From Salmonella enterica subsp. diarizonae (GTDB lineage: Bacteria; Pseudomonadota; Gammaproteobacteria; Enterobacterales; Enterobacteriaceae): 64,000 nt of DNA. The stretch is from assembly GCF_008692785.1 (NCBI RefSeq), contig NZ_VXJV01000004.1:1-64000 (forward strand), read 5' to 3'. The notes under the pieces were generated by a model, which worked only from the letters and a program-made list of their open reading frames with translations, was not told the DNA's origin and ran no database searches. Of this stretch, positions 19,500-32,896 are shown one piece after another; the first letter of the stretch is position 1; every line of letters starts with the position of its first letter. A program made the position numbers and the translations under genes.

Positions 19500-20096
19500 T
19501 CAGGACGCAAGTCCGAGAGCGCGTTTAACAGGCGCAAAGCTGCGTCGGTGGTGCGCCGTCGCGCCATACTGTGCCAACTTTTCCAGATGAAAAGCGGTTG
19601 GATAACCTTTGTGTTGCGCAAAGCCATACTGAGGAAAAACGATATCCAGCGCCGCCATTTCGGCGTCACGGGTGACTTTCGCCAGAATAGAGGCCGCGCT
19701 AATCTCCGCCACGCGGCTATCGCCTTTCACCACGGCCATTGCCGGCACCGGCAGATCCGGACAGCGATTGCCGTCGATCAGCACATACTCTGGCGCAATA
19801 TGCAGACCGGCGACAGCACGCTGCATCGCGAGCATTGTAGCGTGCAAAATATTCAGTTCATCAATTTCATGCGGCTCCGCTCGCCCCAGACTCCAGCTTA
19901 ACGCCTTTTCTTTAATCTCGTCATACAACGCCAGACGACGCTTTTCAGACAATTTTTTGGAATCATTCAGACCGACGATCGGGCGAGCCGGATCGAGGAT
20001 CACGGCGGCGGTCACTACTGCGCCCACCAGCGGGCCACGGCCCACTTCATCCACACCCGCCACTAAATGGGTGTGTGGATAAACAAATTCGATCAT
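19500..20096 (-). CDS. rnhB: Ribonuclease HII
   Basis: Cuts RNA in RNA-DNA hybrids and starts removal of single ribonucleotides from DNA. The active-site motif is [12 protein letters not shown] (Asp and Glu near residues 16-17); further acidic residues lie in LIDGNR and [13 protein letters not shown]. 198 residues. Its ATG overlaps the lpxB stop (ATGA), and dnaE follows after 23 bases. Confidence 0.98.
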   Translation of the reverse strand: MIEFVYPHTHLVAGVDEVGRGPLVGAVVTAAVILDPARPIVGLNDSKKLSEKRRLALYDEIKEKALSWSLGRAEPHEIDELNILHATMLAMQRAVAGLHIAPEYVLIDGNRCPDLPVPAMAVVKGDSRVAEISAASILAKVTRDAEMAALDIVFPQYGFAQHKGYPTAFHLEKLAQYGATAHHRRSFAPVKRALGLAS

Positions 20097-21241
20097 TGTG
20101 CTAACTCCAGAACGGCATCTGCCGCCTGCTCATCGGCATTACAGCGGATCTGCTGATGCAGTTCACGGAAGGTGTCGTGCATCGCATGGCTGGTTTTACC
20201 GTTCGCCAGTAGCGGCAACAGCGCTTCGGCGAGTTTTTGCGGTTCGCACTCCTCCTGCAACAGCTCTTTGACTAATTCTCTTCCCGCCAGCAGGTTAGGC
20301 AAAGAAACATACTCGGTTTTCACCAGACGTTTCGCCAGCCAAAAAGTGAAGGGCTTCATACGATATCCCACCACCATCGGGCATTTTGCCAGCATGCACT
20401 CCAGCGCCGCTGTACCGGAAGCCAGCAGTGCCGCATCGCTGGCAACCATCGCTTCACGCCCCATCCCGTCCAGCAAATGAACGGCGAGATCCGGCGCAAC
20501 CTCCGCTTTAATTTTTTCAAACTGTTCGCGGCGTTTCGCGTTCACCAGCGGCACTACCACTTCCAGATCGGGATAGCGCTGTCGCAGCAATTGTGCGGTT
20601 TTCAGGAAATCGGCGCTGAGCATTTCCACTTCCGCGCCACGACTGCCCGGCAGTAACGCCAGACAATGAGCGTTATGCGGGATACCCAGCACGTCGCGCG
20701 CCGCATTTTTATCCGGGTCCAGCGGCATTGTATCCGCCATGGTGTGACCGATAAAGCGGCACGGGACGTTAAATTTATCGTAAAACGCTTTTTCGAAAGG
20801 CAGAAAAGCCAGCACCATATGGGTGGATCTGCCTATTTTGAAAACGCGTTTCTGTCGCCAGGCCCACACGGACGGGCTGACATAATGAATGGTCTTGATC
20901 CCTTGCTTTTTCAGATTACCTTCGAGGGTAATGTTGAAATCAGGGGCATCAATCCCGACAAAGACATCGGGCTTGAGTTCGGTAAAACGGCGGGTCAGAT
21001 CGGCGCGGATACGCAGCAAGCGGCGTAAACGTCCGAGCACTTCAACAATGCCCATGACCGCCAGTTCTTCCATTTCGTACCAGGCTTCACACCCTTCAGC
21101 CTGCATACGCGGCCCCGCAACGCCCACAAAACGGGCGTTGGGTACGCGCGCTTTCAGCGCACGAATTAAGCCTGCGCCAAGAATATCGCCGGACGTTTCG
21201 CCGGCGACCAGAGCAATCGTTAAAGGACGCTGTGCCACCAT
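20093..21241 (-). CDS. lpxB: Lipid A disaccharide synthase
   Basis: GT19 glycosyltransferase that joins UDP-diacylglucosamine and lipid X to make the lipid A disaccharide at the inner-membrane face. The N-terminus [15 protein letters not shown] and the [11 protein letters not shown] and [10 protein letters not shown] segments are family hallmarks. 382 residues. The ATG overlaps the lpxA stop by one base (TAATG), and its stop overlaps rnhB. Confidence 0.98.
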   Translation of the reverse strand: MVAQRPLTIALVAGETSGDILGAGLIRALKARVPNARFVGVAGPRMQAEGCEAWYEMEELAVMGIVEVLGRLRRLLRIRADLTRRFTELKPDVFVGIDAPDFNITLEGNLKKQGIKTIHYVSPSVWAWRQKRVFKIGRSTHMVLAFLPFEKAFYDKFNVPCRFIGHTMADTMPLDPDKNAARDVLGIPHNAHCLALLPGSRGAEVEMLSADFLKTAQLLRQRYPDLEVVVPLVNAKRREQFEKIKAEVAPDLAVHLLDGMGREAMVASDAALLASGTAALECMLAKCPMVVGYRMKPFTFWLAKRLVKTEYVSLPNLLAGRELVKELLQEECEPQKLAEALLPLLANGKTSHAMHDTFRELHQQIRCNADEQAADAVLELAQ

Positions 21242-22029
21242 TAACGAATCGGACCGCGCGTTGAACGCTCAAAGAACTCGGTAAACGCCTTCACTTCCGG
21301 ATGCTTTTCAGCAAGTTCAGCGATTTCCTGCTTCGCTTCGTCGAGCGTTTTACCACTGCGATACAACAACTTATAGGCATTACGAATCGCTACCAGCCCT
21401 TCACGGCTAAAGCCGCGACGCTTCAACCCTTCGATATTTACCCCGAACGGCGTCGCATGGTTACCCTGCGCAATCACATATGGAGGAACATCCTGCGCTA
21501 CGCCGGAGCAGCCGCCGACCATCACATGCGCACCGATAATGCAGAATTGATGAACTGCCGTCATACCGCCGATGATCGCAAAATCATCGACTGATACGTG
21601 CCCTGCCAGCGTGGCGTTGTTGGCGAGGATACAGCGATTACCTACCGTACAATCATGTGCGACATGCGCATTGATCATCAGCAGATTATCGCTACCCACC
21701 TTCGTCAGCCCACCGCCCTGCACTGTACCACGATGAATGGTGACGCTTTCGCGAATGCGGTTACGATCGCCAATTTCCACACGGGTCGGCTCACCAGCAT
21801 ATTTCAGATCCTGGTTCACTTCGCCGATGGAGGCAAACTGATAAATCTCGTTGTCGCGGCCGATTTTGGTTTGACCATTCACGACCACATGAGACTTCAG
21901 TACGGTTCCCTCACCAATTTCGACCTGCGGCCCAACAATACAAAAGGGACCAATGTGGACATTAGCGCCAAGTACAGCGCCGTCTTCCACAATGGCGGTA
22001 GGATGAATAAAGGCGGATTTATCAATCAC
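21241..22029 (-). CDS. lpxA: UDP-N-acetylglucosamine acyltransferase
   Basis: First enzyme of lipid A synthesis; adds 3-hydroxymyristate to UDP-GlcNAc. Left-handed beta-helix built from hexapeptide repeats; the catalytic His lies in [13 protein letters not shown] (about residue 125). 262 residues. The start codon is GTG, as in E. coli, three bases after fabZ. The order fabZ-lpxA places the enzymes that compete for 3-hydroxyacyl-ACP side by side. Confidence 0.98.
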   Translation of the reverse strand: MIDKSAFIHPTAIVEDGAVLGANVHIGPFCIVGPQVEIGEGTVLKSHVVVNGQTKIGRDNEIYQFASIGEVNQDLKYAGEPTRVEIGDRNRIRESVTIHRGTVQGGGLTKVGSDNLLMINAHVAHDCTVGNRCILANNATLAGHVSVDDFAIIGGMTAVHQFCIIGAHVMVGGCSGVAQDVPPYVIAQGNHATPFGVNIEGLKRRGFSREGLVAIRNAYKLLYRSGKTLDEAKQEIAELAEKHPEVKAFTEFFERSTRGPIR

Positions 22030-22032
22030 GAA

Positions 22033-22488
22033 TCAGGCCTCCCGGCTACGAGCACACATCATGGTTGCTTCGCACACAACTTTACCGTCGACCAGCGCAA
22101 CCCCTTTAAAGCGGGTCAGGCCACGACGCGTTTTCTCGAAAGTGACTTCCATGATCATCTGATCGCCTGGCACAACCGGACGCTTAAAGCGCGCTTCATC
22201 AATACCCGCGAAATAATACAGCTCACCGGGCTCCAGTTTACCGACGCTTTTAAACGCCAGAATACCAGTTGCCTGCGCCATCGCTTCCAGAATCAATACG
22301 CCTGGCAAAATTGGTTTGCCCGGGAAATGCCCCTGGAAAAACGGCTCGTTGACGGAGACATTTTTCACCGCACGCAGAAAACGCCCTTCTTCAAAGTCCA
22401 GCACGCGATCGACCAGTAAAAACGGAAAACGGTGCGGCAGAAGCTCTAAAATCTCTTCAATCTGCAGAGTATGAGTGTTAGTAGTCAA
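22033..22488 (-). CDS. fabZ: 3-hydroxyacyl-ACP dehydratase
   Basis: Hot-dog-fold dehydratase of fatty-acid elongation. The active site is in [22 protein letters not shown]-type sequence (His and Glu, split here as GHFPGKP and LILEAMAQ). The start is taken as TTG at 22488, giving [14 protein letters not shown] and 151 residues, the established E. coli form; an AGGAAGAG ribosome-binding site lies upstream. An open frame continues 30 codons further but without family similarity. FabZ activity sets the balance between phospholipid and lipid A. Confidence 0.96.
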   Translation of the reverse strand: MTTNTHTLQIEEILELLPHRFPFLLVDRVLDFEEGRFLRAVKNVSVNEPFFQGHFPGKPILPGVLILEAMAQATGILAFKSVGKLEPGELYYFAGIDEARFKRPVVPGDQMIMEVTFEKTRRGLTRFKGVALVDGKVVCEATMMCARSREA

Positions 22489-22593
22489 AATACTCTTCCT
22501 GTCCAAATATACAAAAAGGCAATAATAACACGGCCTGCCGCAATCGTATGAATGTGACAGGCCGGAAAAGAATGGCAACTACAAGGCGAAACG

Positions 22594-23619
22594 TTAGTCT
22601 TGTTGATTAACCTTGCGCTCAATCGCTTTGAGACGCTTGCTCATATCATCAATGTTCATCACCAGTGCAGCAGTTTTACGCCATACTTTGTTGGGTTGCA
22701 GCGGAATGCCTGAGGAGTAGACGCCCGGTTCCGTGATGGGACGCATCACCATACCCATGCCAGTTACCGTGACTTTGTCGCATATTTCCATATGCCCATT
22801 GATCACGCTGGCGCCGCCAATCATGCAGTAACGGCCAATCTTCAGGCTACCCGCCATAATGACGCCACCGGCAACTGCCGTATTGTCGCCAATCACGACG
22901 TTATGTGCAATCTGGCACTGATTATCAATAATCACGCCGTTGCCAATAACAGTATCATCCAGCGCGCCACGGTCAATGGTGGTACAAGCGCCGATCTCGA
23001 CACGATCGCCAATAATGACCCGGCCCAGTTGCGGGATCTTCACCCAGTTGCCACGATCGTTAGCGTAACCAAAACCATCCGCGCCGATCACCGTACTGGA
23101 CTGGATCAGGCAATTCTCACCGATCTGAATGTCGTGGTAAATCGTTACGTTCGCCCACAAGCGTGAACCCGCCCCGATTTTGCTATTTTTTCCGACGAAA
23201 CAGCCTGCGCCGATAACCACGTTATCGCCCAGTTGTACGCCAGATTCAATTACCGCATTCGCGCCGACTGAAACATTGCTACCCAGCGTTGCCGTCGCAT
23301 CAATCACTGCGCTTGGCGCGATATTCTGCGCGGGCTGCGGCGTGGTGTCTAAAATTTGCGCCATGCGCGCGTACGTCAGATAGGGATTTTTCACGACTAA
23401 CGCTGCGCTTTTTGCGAACGGAAGATCGTCCTGCGTCATCACAACCGCAGAAGCCTGGCATAAACCTAAGTGTTCACGGTACTTAGGATTCACCATAAAC
23501 GTAATGTGGCCTGTTGTTGCAGATTGCATGGACGCAACGCCGGTGATGACGATATCGCCATCACCGTGTAATTCTGCATCCAACTGTTCTGCTAAGTCAG
23601 CCAGTCGAATTGAAGGCAT
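22594..23619 (-). CDS. lpxD: UDP-3-O-(3-hydroxymyristoyl)glucosamine N-acyltransferase
   Basis: Third enzyme of lipid A synthesis. An N-terminal uridine-binding domain (about 100 residues) precedes a long left-handed beta-helix of hexapeptide repeats; the catalytic His lies in [17 protein letters not shown]. 341 residues. It starts 3 bases after skp and is followed by fabZ after 105 bases. Confidence 0.98.
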   Translation of the reverse strand: MPSIRLADLAEQLDAELHGDGDIVITGVASMQSATTGHITFMVNPKYREHLGLCQASAVVMTQDDLPFAKSAALVVKNPYLTYARMAQILDTTPQPAQNIAPSAVIDATATLGSNVSVGANAVIESGVQLGDNVVIGAGCFVGKNSKIGAGSRLWANVTIYHDIQIGENCLIQSSTVIGADGFGYANDRGNWVKIPQLGRVIIGDRVEIGACTTIDRGALDDTVIGNGVIIDNQCQIAHNVVIGDNTAVAGGVIMAGSLKIGRYCMIGGASVINGHMEICDKVTVTGMGMVMRPITEPGVYSSGIPLQPNKVWRKTAALVMNIDDMSKRLKAIERKVNQQD

Positions 23620-23622
23620 TAC

Positions 23623-24108
23623 TTATTTAACCTGTTTCAGTACGTCAGCGGTGATGTCTTTCACATCGCTGCTGTTGTAAGCAACGGTGTTCGCGTCTAC
23701 CACCAGATCGATGCTCTGGTCGTTAGCCACTTTTTTCACCGCAGTCTGGATACGAGTCACCAGTTTGCCGCGTTCTTCGTTGGAGCGACGAGCGCGATCT
23801 TTCTCAAAAGCCTGCGCTTTTTGCGCGAAAGTCTGGCGCTCAGACATCACGTCTTTTTCCAGCTTAGTACGATCGCTGCCTGCCTTCATGGATTGCAGAC
23901 GCTGCATTTTGGATTGCAGATCGGTTTCCATTTTTTGCAGTTCAGCCGCACGGCCTTTAAACTCGTTTTCCAGTGTATTGGATACACCCGTCTTCTGCGC
24001 AACCTGTTGGAACAGATTACCCATGTTGACGATTGCAATTTTGTCAGCAGCCTGTGCGGACGTTACCATCGCCAAACCAAGACCTGCAGCTAATAACCAC
24101 TTTTTCAC
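23623..24108 (-). CDS. skp: Periplasmic chaperone Skp (HlpA/OmpH)
   Basis: Trimeric jellyfish-shaped chaperone that carries unfolded OMPs from the Sec channel to BamA. The signal peptide ends at AQA (residue 20). The body is rich in Lys, Gln and Glu with long helical heptads (residues 40-120), which form the tentacles. 161 residues; start codon GTG as in E. coli. It sits directly after bamA (122-base gap). Confidence 0.98.
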   Translation of the reverse strand: MKKWLLAAGLGLAMVTSAQAADKIAIVNMGNLFQQVAQKTGVSNTLENEFKGRAAELQKMETDLQSKMQRLQSMKAGSDRTKLEKDVMSERQTFAQKAQAFEKDRARRSNEERGKLVTRIQTAVKKVANDQSIDLVVDANTVAYNSSDVKDITADVLKQVK

Positions 24109-24230
24109 AATAAACTCCTTACCATCCCATTTGCACCCGAAGGTACAGCTCTTTGCGTGGCCTGGCGATCCCTGAAGGCATCGCCAAAAGTCATCGCTAC
24201 ACTACCAATGCATTCCTTTGCAGTGAACAA

Positions 24231-26666
<2,436 letters not shown>

Positions 26667-26679
26667 CTAACTAACTCTC

Positions 26680-28032
26680 TTACAACCGAGAGAAATCATT
26701 GAAAAGTGCAAGCCCCATTAACAACACCAGCAAAATCGAGCCAATGCGATAACTAAAGTCTTGAACTCGCTCGGATACCGGCCCGCCCTTAAGCTTTTCA
26801 ATCGCCAGGAACAGCAGATGCCCCCCGTCAAGAACGGGCAGCGGAAACAGGTTGATTATCCCTAAGTTCACGCTGATTAGCGCAAGGAACATCAGGTAAT
26901 AAATCACCCCGAACTCCGCTGACATCCCAGCCCCCTGAGCGATAGAAATCGGCCCACTGAGGTTGTTCAGTTTCACATCACCGGTTATCAATTTACCCAG
27001 CATACTGACCGTCAGCTTCATCAACTGCCACGTCTTATCCGTGGCTTCGAGGATGGCGCTAAAAGGCCCATACTGGCGTATAGTCTTGTACTCTTCCGGC
27101 AGAGGAATAATTTTAGGCACCACGCCTGCAAAACCTTCCGCCTTTCCGTTAACCGATTTCGTATCCGGCGTTAACGTCAACGACAAGGCGCTCCCCTGCC
27201 TTTCAATCTCTAACGCTAACGGCTTACCGGGATTATCGCGTACAAACGTAACGAATTTCATCCACTGCGTTAACGGCTGACCATCGACTTTAACGATCCT
27301 GTCGCCCGCTTGCAAACCCGCTTTACTGGCTGCGGAATTCGCCTGCACTTCTGACAGTACCGGTTCGATCTGCGGCCCGCGGGGCCGAATCCCTAAAGAA
27401 GATACAGGATCTTGCTTATCAGGCTCAAATGCCCAGTGACGTAAATCAAGCGTTTTGTCCTGCCGCTGGTCGCTGCCAAAGGGCGCGACGCTCACCGTCG
27501 TCTGCTGGTCGCCAATTTTGGACACCAGTTGTAAACGCACGGCATCCCAATCAGGGGTTTCGATACCATCAACGGCTTTAAGTTCCGTACCAGGCGCAAT
27601 TTGCGCCTGCGCAGCAATCGAGTTGGGCGTTATTTCGCCAACGACCGGATGAACGCCAGGGACGCCGATGATAAAGACCAACCAGTAAGCAAAGATAGCA
27701 AAAATGAAGTTCGCCACCGGACCTGCGGCAATAATTGCGGCGCGCTGGCCCACCGTTTTGTTATTGAAGGCGTGACGACGCAATTCCGGCGCTACCGGTT
27801 CGGCGCGCTCATCCAGCATTTTGACATAGCCGCCCAGCGGGATCAGGGCGATGACATACTCGGTACCATACCGGTCAGTACGGCGCCAGAGCGCTTTGCC
27901 AAAGCCGATGGAAAAGCGCTCAACACGCACACCGCAGCGCCGGGCAACCCAGAAATGACCAAATTCATGCACAGTGATCAGCACGCCCAGTGCGATGATG
28001 AATGCAGCCAGATTCCAGAGAATACTCAGCAT
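26680..28032 (-). CDS. rseP: Site-2 intramembrane protease RseP
   Basis: Zinc metalloprotease that makes the second cut of anti-sigma factor RseA and so releases sigma-E; also clears signal peptides. The HEFGH zinc motif lies in TM1 ([10 protein letters not shown]), and the third ligand is in the C-terminal [13 protein letters not shown]. Two tandem PDZ domains sit between. The start [11 protein letters not shown] gives 450 residues. Location next to bamA, whose failure triggers sigma-E, is functionally apt. Confidence 0.98.
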   Translation of the reverse strand: MLSILWNLAAFIIALGVLITVHEFGHFWVARRCGVRVERFSIGFGKALWRRTDRYGTEYVIALIPLGGYVKMLDERAEPVAPELRRHAFNNKTVGQRAAIIAAGPVANFIFAIFAYWLVFIIGVPGVHPVVGEITPNSIAAQAQIAPGTELKAVDGIETPDWDAVRLQLVSKIGDQQTTVSVAPFGSDQRQDKTLDLRHWAFEPDKQDPVSSLGIRPRGPQIEPVLSEVQANSAASKAGLQAGDRIVKVDGQPLTQWMKFVTFVRDNPGKPLALEIERQGSALSLTLTPDTKSVNGKAEGFAGVVPKIIPLPEEYKTIRQYGPFSAILEATDKTWQLMKLTVSMLGKLITGDVKLNNLSGPISIAQGAGMSAEFGVIYYLMFLALISVNLGIINLFPLPVLDGGHLLFLAIEKLKGGPVSERVQDFSYRIGSILLVLLMGLALFNDFSRL

Positions 28033-28043
28033 AAAACCTTCCG

Positions 28044-28901
28044 TTAGAGCGTCCTGAACACCAGTAGCAACAGGCAAGCAAAGACCGGTACAGCCGCCGT
28101 CAGGCTGTCAATTCGGTCCAGAATACCGCCATGTCCTGGAATCAAGTGGCCGCTATCCTTAATTCCTGCTTCGCGCTTAAACATACTCTCGGTGAGATCA
28201 CCCAATACGGAAGCCAGTGCCGCAACCACAGAGCAAATCAACAAGATAACAGGCGCAACATTCAGATTCGCCCACATACCGTAACCCCATGAGATCACAG
28301 CAGCCGTAGCAAGCCCGCCGATAAACCCTTGCCAGGTTTTACCCGGGGAAACTTTCGGCGCCAGCTTATGTTTGCCAAACAATTTACCAAACATATACGC
28401 GCCGGAGTCCGCTCCCCAGACCAGGATCATGACATAGAGTAGCCATATTGCGCCACTGTAATGATTCTCGTCATAGTGCCAGGCACGCAGCGCCAGCATT
28501 CCCCAGAAAAATGGCACGATAGTTAACAGGCCGAAAATGAGGCGCAATGTTTTTGAGTTGCGCCAGATTGCCGCCGAACCGGGATAAAATAGCACCAGCA
28601 GTAGTGCGACAACCCACCAGCCTAACGATGCCCAAAGCGACATCTCAACCAGCGGTTGACGAATGTTGTGATGATACTCAGGCAACAAAAATAGCATCAG
28701 CGCCAATAACAGACCACACAGCACCGCCAGCCAAACCCGCTGTGAACGCGCGGCGAAACCGCTTAACTGTCCCCATTCCCACGCGGCCAGCATACAGACA
28801 ACCAGCGTAATAATGGCGAACCCCACCGGCGGCAATAAAAAAAGCGCAGCGATGACCGCGGGTATTAACACAAAAGCAGAAATCAGGCGATACTTCAGCA
28901 A
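28044..28901 (-). CDS. cdsA: Phosphatidate cytidylyltransferase (CDP-diglyceride synthase)
   Basis: Integral membrane enzyme that makes CDP-diacylglycerol, the precursor of all phospholipids. About eight membrane segments; the family signature [18 protein letters not shown] is near the C-terminus. The start is the TTG at 28901, because a GGGGG ribosome-binding site lies six bases upstream and 285 residues result as in E. coli; another TTG two codons upstream would touch that site. It follows uppS after 12 bases. Confidence 0.96.
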   Translation of the reverse strand: MLKYRLISAFVLIPAVIAALFLLPPVGFAIITLVVCMLAAWEWGQLSGFAARSQRVWLAVLCGLLLALMLFLLPEYHHNIRQPLVEMSLWASLGWWVVALLLVLFYPGSAAIWRNSKTLRLIFGLLTIVPFFWGMLALRAWHYDENHYSGAIWLLYVMILVWGADSGAYMFGKLFGKHKLAPKVSPGKTWQGFIGGLATAAVISWGYGMWANLNVAPVILLICSVVAALASVLGDLTESMFKREAGIKDSGHLIPGHGGILDRIDSLTAAVPVFACLLLLVFRTL

Positions 28902-28913
28902 AAGCAACCCCCA

Positions 28914-29672
28914 TCAGGCTGTGTCATCACCAGGCTCGGTACCGCCGAAACGACGCTCTCGATTAGCAAAGGCATGCAGCGCACCTTCAAAGTCTTGTTC
29001 ATCGAAATCGGGCCAAAGAACATCCGTAAAGTAAAGTTCGGCATAGGCAATTTGCCAAAGCAAAAAGTTACTAATGCGATGCTCTCCCCCAGTCCTAATT
29101 ACTAAATCCACAGGCGCCAGCTCATGCATACAAATTTGCTGGCCTAGTCTCTCTTCATCAATCTGATCGGGGCGCAGCACTCCAGCCTGCACCTGTTCCG
29201 CCAGTTGCCGGACTCCCTGGACAATATCCCAACGTCCGCCGTAGTTCGCAGCAATATTCAGCGTTAACCCCGTATTACGGGCGGTAAGCGCTTCTGATTT
29301 GCGAATACGTTCTTGCAAACGTGAGTTGAATCGACTGATATCGCCGATAATACGCAGGCGAACGTTATGGCGGTGCAGGCTTTTGACTTCGCTATCCAGC
29401 GCCCACACGAACAGCTCCATTAACGCGCTCACTTCCTGCGCCGGTCGGTTCCAGTTTTCACTACTAAAGGCATACAGCGTTAACGCATCAATACCGTTAT
29501 TGGCAGCAAAAGAGACCGCTCGCCGGACGGACTTCGCCCCGGCTTTATGCCCGAAGGCCCGGATCTTCCCTTGCTTTTTCGCCCAGCGACCATTGCCATC
29601 CATAATTATTGCAACATGACGGCAGCCATGTGCTGACAAATTTTCGCTTACTGGTTGAGTTGCAGACAACAT
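28914..29672 (-). CDS. uppS: Undecaprenyl pyrophosphate synthase (cis-prenyltransferase)
   Basis: Adds eight isoprene units to farnesyl diphosphate, making the C55 carrier for peptidoglycan, O-antigen and other glycans. The motif AIIMDGNGRWAKKQ holds catalytic Asp25; RTGGEHRISNFLLWQ is the C-terminal signature. 252 residues. It is the first gene of the long envelope cluster; its substrate pathway starts with Dxr, encoded just upstream. Confidence 0.98.
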   Translation of the reverse strand: MLSATQPVSENLSAHGCRHVAIIMDGNGRWAKKQGKIRAFGHKAGAKSVRRAVSFAANNGIDALTLYAFSSENWNRPAQEVSALMELFVWALDSEVKSLHRHNVRLRIIGDISRFNSRLQERIRKSEALTARNTGLTLNIAANYGGRWDIVQGVRQLAEQVQAGVLRPDQIDEERLGQQICMHELAPVDLVIRTGGEHRISNFLLWQIAYAELYFTDVLWPDFDEQDFEGALHAFANRERRFGGTEPGDDTA

Positions 29673-29984
29673 AACGCGTTTTTTGTCCCTGAAAGGATTT
29701 AGCGGTACTCAGGAATACTGAAGCCTTTATACACATTCTCTTCGGTCCGCTTCGCTGATGACTGCGCGTCATCGCCCCTGTCGTGCGCTGTCCGCGCACG
29801 CCGGGAACGTATTCGCCTGCCGTCCCGATGCGTCCTGAATGATTTTGTGTATCCACAAAAAAGCCGTGTAAAACCACGGCTAACCTGACCGAAAAAAGCC
29901 AAAAACCTGCGATCAGGTGGCGCAGACTATATCACCGAAGCCCAACGCTAACAAATAGCACGATCTTCTGTCGCGGGATAATCG
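29673..29984 (-). other. dxr-uppS intergenic region (312 bases)
   Basis: The left end of the dxr side carries a strong terminator (separate entry). Between it and uppS lie about 180 bases with a GC-rich hairpin CGTGCGC/GCGCACG (29782-29800) and, nearer uppS, a TATAAA that could be a -10. Two small open frames run through it on the minus strand, but codon use and lack of a ribosome-binding site make them unconvincing. The region must hold the promoter of the uppS cluster, possibly with a structured leader. Confidence 0.6.
29855..29882 (-). terminator. Terminator of dxr
   Basis: On the minus strand AGCCGTG pairs with CACGGCT (29862-29868 and 29875-29881) around a 6-base loop, followed by TTTTTTG. 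It is a canonical intrinsic terminator about 100 bases after dxr. Confidence 0.92.
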
Positions 29985-31181
29985 TCAGCGTGAGAGCCGT
30001 ATCACTTGTTTTCTGGCTACCTCACGCGCGATGGCGTCAACCTGCAATACGTCATCAACGCTTGCCGGTTCCTGTAAATCCATCCTCTCCAGCACCGCTA
30101 AATTGAGCCCGGCGATATCGGTAAAACGAATCTGTTGCGCCAGAAACGCGGCAACGGTGATTTCGTTTGCCGCATTGAGCGCCGTCGTTGCCGCCTGACC
30201 TTGCTCAAACGCCTCCATCGCCAGCTTCAGGCACGGATAACGCTGATAATCTGGCGCGCTAAACGTCAGCGCGCTGAGTTTGCAAAAATCGAGCGGCTGC
30301 GCGCCGGACGCAACGCGATTCGGCCATGCCATCGTATGCGCAATAGGCGTACGCATGTCAGGTTCTCCAAGCTGCGCCAGGACGCTGCCGTCCTGATAAC
30401 GCACCATCGAATGAATTACCGATTGCGGATGGATCAACACTTCCATCTGACGTGCGCTGGCATTAAATAACCAACGCGCTTCAATGTATTCCAGACCTTT
30501 ATTCATCATGGTGGCGGAGTCGACGGAGATTTTTCGCCCCATCGACCAGTTCGGATGACGACATGCCTGATCCGGCGTCATCGCTGCCAGATCGCACATT
30601 GGCGTTTCACGAAACGGGCCACCAGACCCGGTAAGCAAAATCGACGTTACGCCATTTTGCTCAAGGTCAGCGTATCCCAGATTATGCTGAATAGATTGCG
30701 GCAAACTCTGAAAAATCGCGTTATGTTCGCTATCGACGGGTAAAAGCCGGGCGTTGCTGCGTTTCACTTCGTCCATAAACAGCCGCCCGCAGGTCACCAG
30801 CGATTCTTTATTCGCCAGCAGAATCGTCTTCCCTGCGCGAATCGCCGCCAGGGTCGGCAGTAAACCAGCCGCGCCCACAATGGCCGCCATCACATGCCCG
30901 ACCTCATCAAGCGCCGCCATCTCACAGGCAGCCTGCTGACCGCTCAAAACCTCGGTGCGGCTGCCATGCTGCTGAAGCATTATTTTGAGCTGTTCTGCGC
31001 TCGACGTATCATCCATTACGGCATAACGCGGCGAGAACTCCAGGCACTGCTCCGCCATGCGGGCAACATTTTTACCCGCCACCAGCGCGACAACGCGGAA
31101 GCTATCAGGATTATGGCGCACCACGTCCAGTGTGCTGCAACCAATAGAGCCGGTCGAGCCCAGAATGGTTAATTGCTTCAT
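29985..31181 (-). CDS. dxr: 1-deoxy-D-xylulose 5-phosphate reductoisomerase
   Basis: Second enzyme of the MEP isoprenoid pathway; target of fosmidomycin. NADPH-binding GSTGSIG starts at residue 8; metal ligands lie in [13 protein letters not shown] and [10 protein letters not shown]. The start [11 protein letters not shown] gives 398 residues; an open frame extends 30 codons upstream across the frr terminator and is not real. Its product feeds uppS, the next gene. Confidence 0.98.
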   Translation of the reverse strand: MKQLTILGSTGSIGCSTLDVVRHNPDSFRVVALVAGKNVARMAEQCLEFSPRYAVMDDTSSAEQLKIMLQQHGSRTEVLSGQQAACEMAALDEVGHVMAAIVGAAGLLPTLAAIRAGKTILLANKESLVTCGRLFMDEVKRSNARLLPVDSEHNAIFQSLPQSIQHNLGYADLEQNGVTSILLTGSGGPFRETPMCDLAAMTPDQACRHPNWSMGRKISVDSATMMNKGLEYIEARWLFNASARQMEVLIHPQSVIHSMVRYQDGSVLAQLGEPDMRTPIAHTMAWPNRVASGAQPLDFCKLSALTFSAPDYQRYPCLKLAMEAFEQGQAATTALNAANEITVAAFLAQQIRFTDIAGLNLAVLERMDLQEPASVDDVLQVDAIAREVARKQVIRLSR

Positions 31182-31212
31182 GAAACGTCCAGAAGTGTTG
31201 AAACGGGATAAA

Positions 31213-31301
31213 AAGCAAAGCGCCGCACAGGAGACCTGATAATGTCTTCTGCGCGGCGCTTTGTACACCACTCATCCGCCAGGTTTAGCGGTGGAATGAG
31301 T
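31213..31301 (-). terminator. Terminator after frr with a second stem-loop
   Basis: On the minus strand GCGGCGCTTT-type arms (31217-31226 with 31253-31262) form a strong stem with a 26-base internal segment, followed by GCTTTTT. Just upstream (31271-31300) is another stem, CTCATTCCACCGC against GGCGGATGAG. Together they separate frr from dxr. Confidence 0.82.
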
Positions 31302-31322
31302 TTATATCTGCGTACAGATCAA

Positions 31323-31880
31323 TCAGAACTGCATCAGTTCTGCTTCTTTATCTGCCAACGCCGCATCAACTTTTTTAATTGCCGCGTCGGTCATTTTCTG
31401 TACTTCTTCCTGAGAACGACGATCGTCATCTTCACTGATCGCTTTATCTTTCAGCAGAGCTTTTACTTTATCGTTCGCATCACGGCGTACGTTACGTACG
31501 GCGACACGCGCCTGCTCCGCTTCGCCACGGACAATTTTCGTCAGATCTTTACGACGTTCTTCGGTCAGCGGCGGCAGCGGAACGCGAATGTCGGTGCCCG
31601 CAGAGCTTGGATTCAAACCGAGGTCTGACGCCATGATCGCTTTTTCAACGGCAGGCCCCATAGAGCGGTCAAATACGTTAATTTTTAAGGTACGGGAGTC
31701 TTCTACCGTTACGCTTGCCAGCTGACGCAGCGGGGTCGGAGTGCCATAGTACTCTACGACAATACCATCCAGCAGGCTGGGAGAAGCACGACCCGTGCGC
31801 ACTTTGCTGATTTGGGTTTTGAACGCTTCAACGCATTTTTCCATGCGTACTTCAGCATCTTTTCTGATATCGCTAATCAC
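31323..31880 (-). CDS. frr: Ribosome recycling factor
   Basis: With EF-G it splits post-termination ribosomes. Two-domain tRNA-shaped protein of 185 residues; [13 protein letters not shown] and the basic helix with [13 protein letters not shown] are family regions. The start codon is GTG, as in E. coli. It has its own promoter region after pyrH. Confidence 0.98.
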
Positions 31881-31944
31881 GTTACGAATCCTTGAAAACT
31901 AGTCTCAGTCAGACCAGACGGTCACACAATACAAAGATGTGCTA

Positions 31945-31975
31945 AGTATAGTCTCGTTTAATTTCTGCCAGGTAA
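31945..31975 (-). promoter_or_regulatory. Candidate frr promoter
   Basis: On the minus strand a -10 TATACT (31945-31950) stands with a weak -35, TTACCT, about 19 bases upstream, in the 146-base gap between pyrH and frr. The transcript would start about 60 bases before the GTG. Confidence 0.55.
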
Positions 31976-32026
31976 TAAGACCCGTCAATAGAACAGAATC
32001 TTACCTGTATTTGGCGCTCACGGGAA

Positions 32027-32752
32027 TTATTCCGTGATTAGCGTCCCTTCTTTTTCGCCCATCACCACACGACGCAGCGCGCCCGGTTTGTTCATGTTGA
32101 AAACACGAATCGGCAGTTTGTGGTCACGAGCCAGCGTGAACGCCGCCAGATCCATCACTTTCAGCTCTTTATCCAGCACTTCGCTGTAGGTAAGCTGATC
32201 GTACATGGTCGCGGAAGGATCTTTTGCCGGATCGGCAGTGAATACGCCATCCACTTTGGTCGCTTTCAGTACGACATCCGCTTCAATTTCGATCCCGCGC
32301 AGACAGGCTGCTGAGTCGGTAGTAAAAAACGGGTTACCCGTACCTGCAGACAGAATCACAACTCGGTTATTACGCAGCAGGCTGATCGCCTCGGCCCAAC
32401 TGTAGTTGTCGCACACGCCGTTTAAAGGAATTGCCGACATCAGGCGGGCGTTCACATAGGCGCGGTGAAGCGCATCACGCATTGCCAGGCCGTTCATTAC
32501 GGTGGCCAACATGCCCATGTGATCGCCCACAACGCGGTTCATCCCCGCTTTTGCCAGACCCGCGCCACGGAACAGGTTACCACCGCCAATCACCACACCA
32601 ACCTGAATACCCAGTTCAACCAGTTCTTTGATCTCCTGAGCCATACGATCCAGTATGCTTGCATCAATACCGAAGCCTTCCGTACCCTGCAGAGCTTCGC
32701 CGCTTAATTTAAGCAGAATGCGTTTATAGACGGGTTTTGCATTGGTAGCCAT
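32027..32752 (-). CDS. pyrH: UMP kinase
   Basis: Hexameric bacterial UMP kinase of the amino-acid-kinase fold, essential for pyrimidine nucleotides and regulated by GTP and [15 protein letters not shown] is the phosphate-binding start; GGGNLFRG and the [16 protein letters not shown] region follow. 241 residues. It follows tsf after the tsf terminator, within the conserved rpsB-tsf-pyrH-frr order. Confidence 0.98.
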   Translation of the reverse strand: MATNAKPVYKRILLKLSGEALQGTEGFGIDASILDRMAQEIKELVELGIQVGVVIGGGNLFRGAGLAKAGMNRVVGDHMGMLATVMNGLAMRDALHRAYVNARLMSAIPLNGVCDNYSWAEAISLLRNNRVVILSAGTGNPFFTTDSAACLRGIEIEADVVLKATKVDGVFTADPAKDPSATMYDQLTYSEVLDKELKVMDLAAFTLARDHKLPIRVFNMNKPGALRRVVMGEKEGTLITE

Positions 32753-32860
32753 GTTTCTTTCCTGAGACTGTCAACGATTGATATGAGTTAATTCCGGCGA
32801 CATTGTACGTCGCATTTCAGCGCAAACGCCAGGCGTCGGCTGATTTTACAAGAGAGGCGC

Positions 32861-32886
32861 AAAAAGAAGCCGCCCTCAGGCGGCTC
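32861..32886 (-). terminator. Terminator after tsf
   Basis: On the minus strand GCCGCC and GGCGGC (32869-32874 and 32879-32884) form a tight hairpin with a 4-base loop, followed by TTCTTTTTG. It lies 12 bases after the tsf stop. Confidence 0.9.
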
Positions 32887-32896
32887 CTCAGGAAAA

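Noticed and set aside
21598-22419. 273-codon open frame opposite lpxA and fabZ
   Set aside because: Runs across two well-identified genes and their junction; amino-acid composition is typical of antisense.
26840-26880. Possible sigma-E promoter (TGAACTT) inside the end of rseP, upstream of bamA
   Set aside because: The -35-like hexamer is present on the minus strand, but the sequence 16 bases downstream does not match TCTGA or TCAAA well, and it falls within a conserved coding motif.
29699-29902. 67-codon minus-strand frame in the dxr-uppS gap
   Set aside because: It starts upstream of the dxr terminator, is extremely Arg-rich and has no ribosome-binding site. It is more likely leader RNA than a protein.
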